Source: Brevibacterium yomogidense
Lineage (GTDB): Bacteria; Actinomycetota; Actinomycetes; Actinomycetales; Brevibacteriaceae
Length of the DNA: 64,000 nt
Reading direction: 5' to 3'
Assembly (NCBI RefSeq): GCF_016107685.1
Contig: NZ_JABASY010000002.1
Location: 496,001-560,000, forward strand
The position numbers and the translations under genes are program-made. Below are positions 59,998 through 64,000 of this stretch, piece by piece. Positions within the stretch are counted from its first letter, which is position 1. Each line of letters starts with the position of its first letter. Under the pieces are notes generated by a model. The model made no database searches, had not been told where the DNA came from, and worked only from the letters and a program-made list of their open reading frames with translations.

Positions 59998-60333
59998 GTG
60001 CACCCCTTGCTGGTCGCGTTCGCCCTCGTCCGCCGGCATCCTCCCGCGTGCGCGGGACGGTTTTCGGCTGCGGGTGGGCGACCGCTGTCGTCTATGGTTG
60101 ATTTCCTGCGGCAGAGCGTGCGTTCGCACCCTCCGTGGTGCTAGCATATTGGACTGTATGCACATCGTGCGCTGTAATCCGAACACCAGAGTAACAATGC
60201 GAGCGGCATCATCAGCGGCGAGCACCGGTGCGGGTGACGGCACGATGGGCTGCAGACAATCATCCATCACGAGACCGTGTCCCCGCTCCTCAGGGATCGC
60301 GGGCCACATTCCATCTACGGAGTCCCTTACGTA
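59998..60333 (+). other. Gene-free interval: leader and promoter region of rpsA
   Basis: 336 bases between the divergent methyltransferase and rpsA starts, the only gene-free stretch above 300 bases. It contains the palindromes GTGCGTTCGCAC (60118-60129) and GCACCGGTGC (60222-60231). TAGCAT (60142-60147) is the best -10 candidate for rpsA and would give a leader of about 185 nt. The stretch around 60140-60200 is AT-richer than the genes. No tRNA or known riboswitch was recognised. Confidence 0.45.
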
Positions 60334-61815
60334 ATGACCACCACCACGCCTGGCTCGGCGCAGCAGAAGCAGGTCGCCGTCAACGACATCGGCACCTCCG
60401 AGGATTTCCTCGCGGCCGTCGACGAAACCATCAAGTACTTCAACGACGGCGATATCGTTGAAGGCACCGTCGTGAAGGTTGACCGCGATGAGGTGCTCGT
60501 CGACATCGGTTACAAGACCGAAGGCGTCATCCTCTCCCGCGAACTCTCGATCAAGCACGACGTCGACCCCTCCGAGGTCGTCGAAGTCGGAGACGACATC
60601 GAAGCCCTCGTCCTCACGAAGGAGGACAAGGACGGCCGTCTGATGCTCTCCAAGAAGCGTGCGCAGTACGAGCGCGCGTGGGGCGACATCGAGCGCATCA
60701 AGGACGAGGACGGGGTCGTCACGGGCACCGTCATCGAGGTCGTCAAGGGCGGCCTCATCGTCGACATCGGACTGCGCGGCTTCCTGCCCGCCTCCCTCGT
60801 CGAGATGCGGCGCGTGCGGGACCTCGCACCGTACATCGGCCAGCAGGTCGAGGCGAAGATCATCGAGCTCGACAAGAACCGCAACAACGTCGTCCTGTCC
60901 CGCCGTGCGTGGCTCGAGCAGACGCAGTCCGCGGTCCGTCACGACTTCCTGCAGACCCTCCAGAAGGGCCAGGTCCGTCCGGGCGTCGTCTCCTCGATCG
61001 TCAACTTCGGTGCGTTCGTGGACCTCGGCGGTGTGGACGGCCTCGTCCACGTCTCCGAACTCTCGTGGAAGCACATCGAGCACCCCAGTGAGGTCGTCGC
61101 CGTGGGCGACGAGGTCACGGTCGAGGTGCTCGACGTCGACATGGACCGCGAACGGGTCTCCCTGTCGCTCAAGGCGACGCAGGAGGACCCGTGGCAGCAC
61201 TTCGCCCGGACCCACGTCATCGGTCAGATCGTGCCGGGCAAGGTCACGAAGCTGGTTCCGTTCGGTGCGTTCGTACGCGTCGAGGACGGCATCGAGGGCC
61301 TCGTCCACATCTCGGAGCTCGCTGTGCGCCACATCGATCTGCCCGAGCAGGTCGTGGGCGTCGACGAGACGATCTACGTGAAGGTCATCGACATCGACCT
61401 GGACCGCCGTCGGATCTCGCTGTCGCTCAAGCAGGCGAACGAGGGTGTCGATCCGGAGGCGGAGGAGTTCCTGGACCCCGCGCTCTACGGCATGCTGCAG
61501 GAGTACGACGAGGACGGGAACTACAAGTACCCGGAGGGCTTCGACCCGGAGACCAACGAGTGGCTCGAAGGCTACGAGACCCAGCGCGAAGACTGGGAGG
61601 CGCAGTACGCCGCCGCCCAGCACCACTGGGAAGAGCACAAGAAGCAGGTCCTGAAGGCGATCTCCGCGGACGCAGAGGCTGCTGCTTCGACGTCCGTCAG
61701 CTCGGAGTCCGCTCCGTCGGCCGGATCGTACGCCAGCGAATCCCCAGCGGATTCGGGCACGCTCGCCAGCGACGAAGCACTTGCGGCTCTGCGCGAGAAG
61801 CTCGCCGGCAGCTGA
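60334..61815 (+). CDS. rpsA: 30S ribosomal protein S1
   Basis: 493 residues with four S1 RNA-binding repeats, at about 36-105, 122-187, 206-276 and 290-362 (for example GDIVEGTVVKVDRDEVLVDIG; GQVRPGVVSSIVNFGAFVDLG; GQIVPGKVTKLVPFGAFVRVE). E. coli S1 has six; four is the actinobacterial pattern. After the repeats comes a conserved acidic/aromatic segment (YKYPEGFDPETNEW, DWEAQYAAAQHHWEEHKK) and a Ser/Ala-rich tail. ATG 60334 (MTTTTPGSAQQKQVAVNDIG) has GGAG eleven bases before it; GTG 60277 upstream is in frame but gives an atypical N-terminus. Confidence 0.96.
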   Translation: MTTTTPGSAQQKQVAVNDIGTSEDFLAAVDETIKYFNDGDIVEGTVVKVDRDEVLVDIGYKTEGVILSRELSIKHDVDPSEVVEVGDDIEALVLTKEDKDGRLMLSKKRAQYERAWGDIERIKDEDGVVTGTVIEVVKGGLIVDIGLRGFLPASLVEMRRVRDLAPYIGQQVEAKIIELDKNRNNVVLSRRAWLEQTQSAVRHDFLQTLQKGQVRPGVVSSIVNFGAFVDLGGVDGLVHVSELSWKHIEHPSEVVAVGDEVTVEVLDVDMDRERVSLSLKATQEDPWQHFARTHVIGQIVPGKVTKLVPFGAFVRVEDGIEGLVHISELAVRHIDLPEQVVGVDETIYVKVIDIDLDRRRISLSLKQANEGVDPEAEEFLDPALYGMLQEYDEDGNYKYPEGFDPETNEWLEGYETQREDWEAQYAAAQHHWEEHKKQVLKAISADAEAAASTSVSSESAPSAGSYASESPADSGTLASDEALAALREKLAGS

Positions 61816-61841
61816 GCTGCTGACGCACTGACTCGGATCCA

Positions 61842-63779
61842 TTGATCAGAGCGCACGAGGACTCCCGGACTGCGGTCCGGGAGTCCTCTTCTTCTCTCCC
61901 CGCGGTTCGAGCCCCCCTGCGCACGCGGCTGCGGCCGTGGCTGCTCTTCCTCGCGGTTCTCCTCGCGTGCTCGATCCTCACATTCCGCGGGATCGTCGTG
62001 GACCCGGGATCCCGTGTGTACGCAGAGAACGACGACACGTCGCTGTTCATCTGGTGGTTCGCGAACGGGGCGGACGCGGTCGCGTCGCTGTTCGGCTTCG
62101 GCTCGGAAGCCTCTGGCTTCCTCTACACCGCTCAGATGAACGCCCCGGACGGGGTCAACGGCGCGTGGAACACGAGCGTGCTGGGCCTCGCAGTGCCGTT
62201 GGCGCCGATCACCTGGCTGTGGGGGCCGGTCGTCGCCTACACCGTCGCGATCATGTGCTCTCCGGTGGTGGCGGCTCTGGCCGCCGCTGCGTTCCTCACC
62301 CGGTTCACGGATCACCTGCCGGCGTTCGCCGGAGCGGCACTCTACGGCTTCTCCCCGTACCTCATCGCACAGGCGGGCGGTCACCTGAACCTGAGCTTCG
62401 CAGTGCTGCCCCCACTCGTGGCGGCCTTCCTCTGGACAGCCGCCACCGGTCCCTCCGGAGGTCCGCTGCGCGCCCGCGTGGCCGCGCTCGCGCCCTGGGG
62501 GATCCTGCTGGGCGGCGTGATCGGGTGGCAGTTCTACATGTCGACGGAACTGCTGGCGGGCACATTCCTGGCAGCGGTCGTCGCAGTTGTGGCCGTGGTC
62601 GCGGTGCTGCGCCGTCGCCTGGTCCCGCGACTGCTGCCGGCCCTGCTCGCCAGTCTGGGGGCGGTGGTGACCGCTCTGCTGCTGGCCGCCCCCCTGCTCA
62701 TGACCATGGCCCGGGCACCGAACGCGCCCTCGGGTGCGATCCGTCCGCACGGTGTGTGGAACAACGACCTCGCTGATCCCGTCGTCCCGACAGCTGTGAC
62801 CCCGTTCGGGGGAGTGGCTCGGGAGATCCCGCGAGCGATGCCCATCGATGCGGCTGAGATCGGCGGATACGTGTCCCTCGCGTGGCTCGTCGTGGCGGCC
62901 TGGGCAGCGCTGCAGCATCGGTCGAGTGCCCGGCACGGGCTGCTGGTGCGTGTGCTCGTCCTCACCGGGGTGGGTGCGTGGCTGCTCTCGATGGGTTCGC
63001 CGCTGCGCGCGTTCGGCACGGAGATCCCGGTCCCGGGCCCCTTCCGGATCGTCGAACAGGTGCCCGTCCTCATGAACATCCTGCCGATGCGCCTGAGCGT
63101 CCACGTCACACTGGTGCTCAGTGCTCTCACCGCCGTGCTGCTGCATCACGCCGTGAGGAGAATCGACGGGAGTCTGCTCGCCGGCAGGCGGGGGGCCGCA
63201 CAGCGGCCCGTCGCTGGAGGATCCGTGCGGCAGACCGTCGGGCCGATCGTCGCGGTCCTCGCGACCGTCCTCCTCATCGCCCCGGTCGGGGTTCCGCACC
63301 GGGACGTGACGATCCCGCGGTTCTTCACGGGCGATGCTGTGCGATCAGTGCTGCCGGCGGGCGCGGTCGCCAAGGCTCTGCCGACGCCTCGCGCGGTCGC
63401 GGAGGCCGACTACGCTCAGGCGATGGTGTGGCAGGCAGTGTCGGGGATGCACTACCGCGAGACCGGTGGCTACTTCATCGGCGGCACCGACGACCACGAC
63501 GTGATCTACCAGTCGCTCCTGGACCCCCTCGACCAGTTCCTCCGGCAGAAGGAGGGGCAGAGCGTCGAGGAGTTCGATCCCCGCGCCGTCGAGGACGCAG
63601 TGCGCGGGGTCCGGTCGGGTGGCACGGACTTCCTGCTCATCCCGGAGCAGGCGCCGCTGCTGGGGTGGCCGGCGGACAGACTCGCCCGGGCGCTCGCGGA
63701 GACTCCTGGCTGCTCCGCGCAGCTCGTCGAAGACGTCTGGGTCGTGGACCTGCGGGGGATCGACGAGGAGGACGCGTAG
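61842..63779 (+). CDS. Large polytopic membrane protein, GT-C glycosyltransferase-like
   Basis: Up to 645 residues. About eleven hydrophobic helices fill residues 32-450, followed by a ~190-residue extracytoplasmic C-terminal domain ([44 protein letters not shown]). The first loop carries [14 protein letters not shown], with the acidic pair placed where GT-C enzymes have catalytic DD/DE residues, and [12 protein letters not shown]. This suggests a polyprenyl-phosphate-dependent sugar transferase, but the family is not certain. The start is uncertain: TTG 61842 is the only usual start codon before the first helix, yet the rpsA terminator lies just inside it; CTG 61917 after the terminator is possible. 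The TAG stop is part of the coaE -10 box. Confidence 0.75.
   Translation: MIRAHEDSRTAVRESSSSLPAVRAPLRTRLRPWLLFLAVLLACSILTFRGIVVDPGSRVYAENDDTSLFIWWFANGADAVASLFGFGSEASGFLYTAQMNAPDGVNGAWNTSVLGLAVPLAPITWLWGPVVAYTVAIMCSPVVAALAAAAFLTRFTDHLPAFAGAALYGFSPYLIAQAGGHLNLSFAVLPPLVAAFLWTAATGPSGGPLRARVAALAPWGILLGGVIGWQFYMSTELLAGTFLAAVVAVVAVVAVLRRRLVPRLLPALLASLGAVVTALLLAAPLLMTMARAPNAPSGAIRPHGVWNNDLADPVVPTAVTPFGGVAREIPRAMPIDAAEIGGYVSLAWLVVAAWAALQHRSSARHGLLVRVLVLTGVGAWLLSMGSPLRAFGTEIPVPGPFRIVEQVPVLMNILPMRLSVHVTLVLSALTAVLLHHAVRRIDGSLLAGRRGAAQRPVAGGSVRQTVGPIVAVLATVLLIAPVGVPHRDVTIPRFFTGDAVRSVLPAGAVAKALPTPRAVAEADYAQAMVWQAVSGMHYRETGGYFIGGTDDHDVIYQSLLDPLDQFLRQKEGQSVEEFDPRAVEDAVRGVRSGGTDFLLIPEQAPLLGWPADRLARALAETPGCSAQLVEDVWVVDLRGIDEEDA
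61857..61888 (+). terminator. Intrinsic terminator of rpsA
   Basis: GAGGACTCCCGGAC (61857-61870), loop TGCG, GTCCGGGAGTCCTC (61875-61888): perfect 14 base pairs followed by TTCTTCTCT. It lies inside the 5' end of the next open frame if that starts at TTG 61842. Confidence 0.9.
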
Positions 63780-63782
63780 TCT
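63777..63782 (+). promoter_or_regulatory. -10 element TAGTCT of coaE, leaderless
   Basis: TAGTCT ends seven bases before ATG 63790; its TAG is the stop codon of the membrane protein gene. Confidence 0.55.
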
Positions 63783-63789
63783 GAGGACC

Positions 63790-64000
63790 ATGGGATCCTC
63801 GATCGGCACACAGCAGGCGAACGGCCCCCTCGTCCTGGGACTCACGGGCGGCATCGGGGCCGGCAAATCGACGGTCGCTGCACTCTTCCGCAGCCGTGGG
63901 GCGGGCGTGGTCGATGCGGACGCCATCGCGCGGGAGGTCGTCGAACCGGGGGAACCGGCACTCGCCGCACTCGCCGCAGAGTTCGGCGAAGGAGTGCTCA
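63790..64000 (+). CDS. coaE: Dephospho-CoA kinase, N-terminal part (3' end outside window)
   Basis: 70 residues seen before the window ends. After a short extension ([13 protein letters not shown]), P-loop [19 protein letters not shown] and the substrate-side [15 protein letters not shown] identify CoaE, which phosphorylates dephospho-CoA in the last step of CoA synthesis. The rpsA-...-coaE neighbourhood matches mycobacteria (rpsA-coaE). Leaderless start inferred from the TAGTCT box. Confidence 0.93.
   Translation, partial: MGSSIGTQQANGPLVLGLTGGIGAGKSTVAALFRSRGAGVVDADAIAREVVEPGEPALAALAAEFGEGVL

Overview
The window is 64 kb of very GC-rich bacterial chromosome packed with housekeeping genes. 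Several families point to Actinomycetota: the actinobacterial integration host factor MihF, a PriA without helicase motifs, an ANTAR response regulator of the PdtaR type between pyk and polA, a HGxxPAAW small membrane protein, a Trp-region membrane protein, and a type-2 OMP decarboxylase. I cannot fix the genus; a Micrococcales-like actinomycete is a reasonable guess. I see no prophage, insertion sequence, CRISPR array or rRNA operon. One tRNA gene, tRNA-Leu(CAA), is present.

Layout. 1-9 kb: the 3' end of rel, an AbiEi-like protein, a DUF349 protein, a metallo-beta-lactamase-fold hydrolase, hisS, an ArsR repressor divergent from aspS, and rarA. 9.2-11.8 kb: the least ordinary locus, a lone tandem ABC ATPase with one degenerate ATP site, followed by a Pro-rich protein that runs in frame into a roadblock/LC7-like domain with its own internal start. 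12-22.8 kb: rpsD, alaS-ruvX-mltG-aroE-A24 peptidase, aroC-aroK-aroB, efp-nusB. 22.9-31.5 kb: the pyrimidine operon pyrR-pyrB-pyrC-(PH-like)-carA-carB-pyrF behind a PyrR-type RNA hairpin. 31.5-41.4 kb: mihF-gmk-rpoZ-coaBC, metK-priA, fmt-rsmB, rpe-pnuC. 41.5-53.3 kb: a his/trp supercluster, hisE-hisG-(PH-like)-(CoA-transferase)-(fused acyl-CoA carboxyltransferase)-hisF-hisI-trpE-(membrane)-(HGxxPAAW)-trpC-trpB-trpA-lgt. 53.4-64 kb: pyk, tRNA-Leu, the ANTAR regulator, a thioesterase, polA, a methyltransferase, rpsA, a large membrane protein and the start of coaE.

How the genes work together. Shikimate (aroE, C, K, B), tryptophan (trpE, C, B, A), histidine (hisE, G, F, I) and de novo pyrimidine enzymes (pyrB, C, F, carA, carB) form tightly overlapping operons; many junctions are ATGA or GTGA. 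Translation is covered by hisS, aspS, alaS, fmt, efp, rpsD, rpsA and rsmB.

Control signals. A TANNNT -10 hexamer ending 6 or 7 nt before the start codon recurs at ten genes (MBL hydrolase, aroC, metK, fmt, rpe, hisE, pyk, ANTAR regulator, polA, coaE), implying leaderless mRNAs. In four of them the TAG of the -10 is also the stop codon of the gene before. Strong intrinsic terminators lie after the roadblock gene, rpsD, pyk and rpsA. The only gene-free stretch longer than 300 bases is the leader of rpsA (59998-60333).
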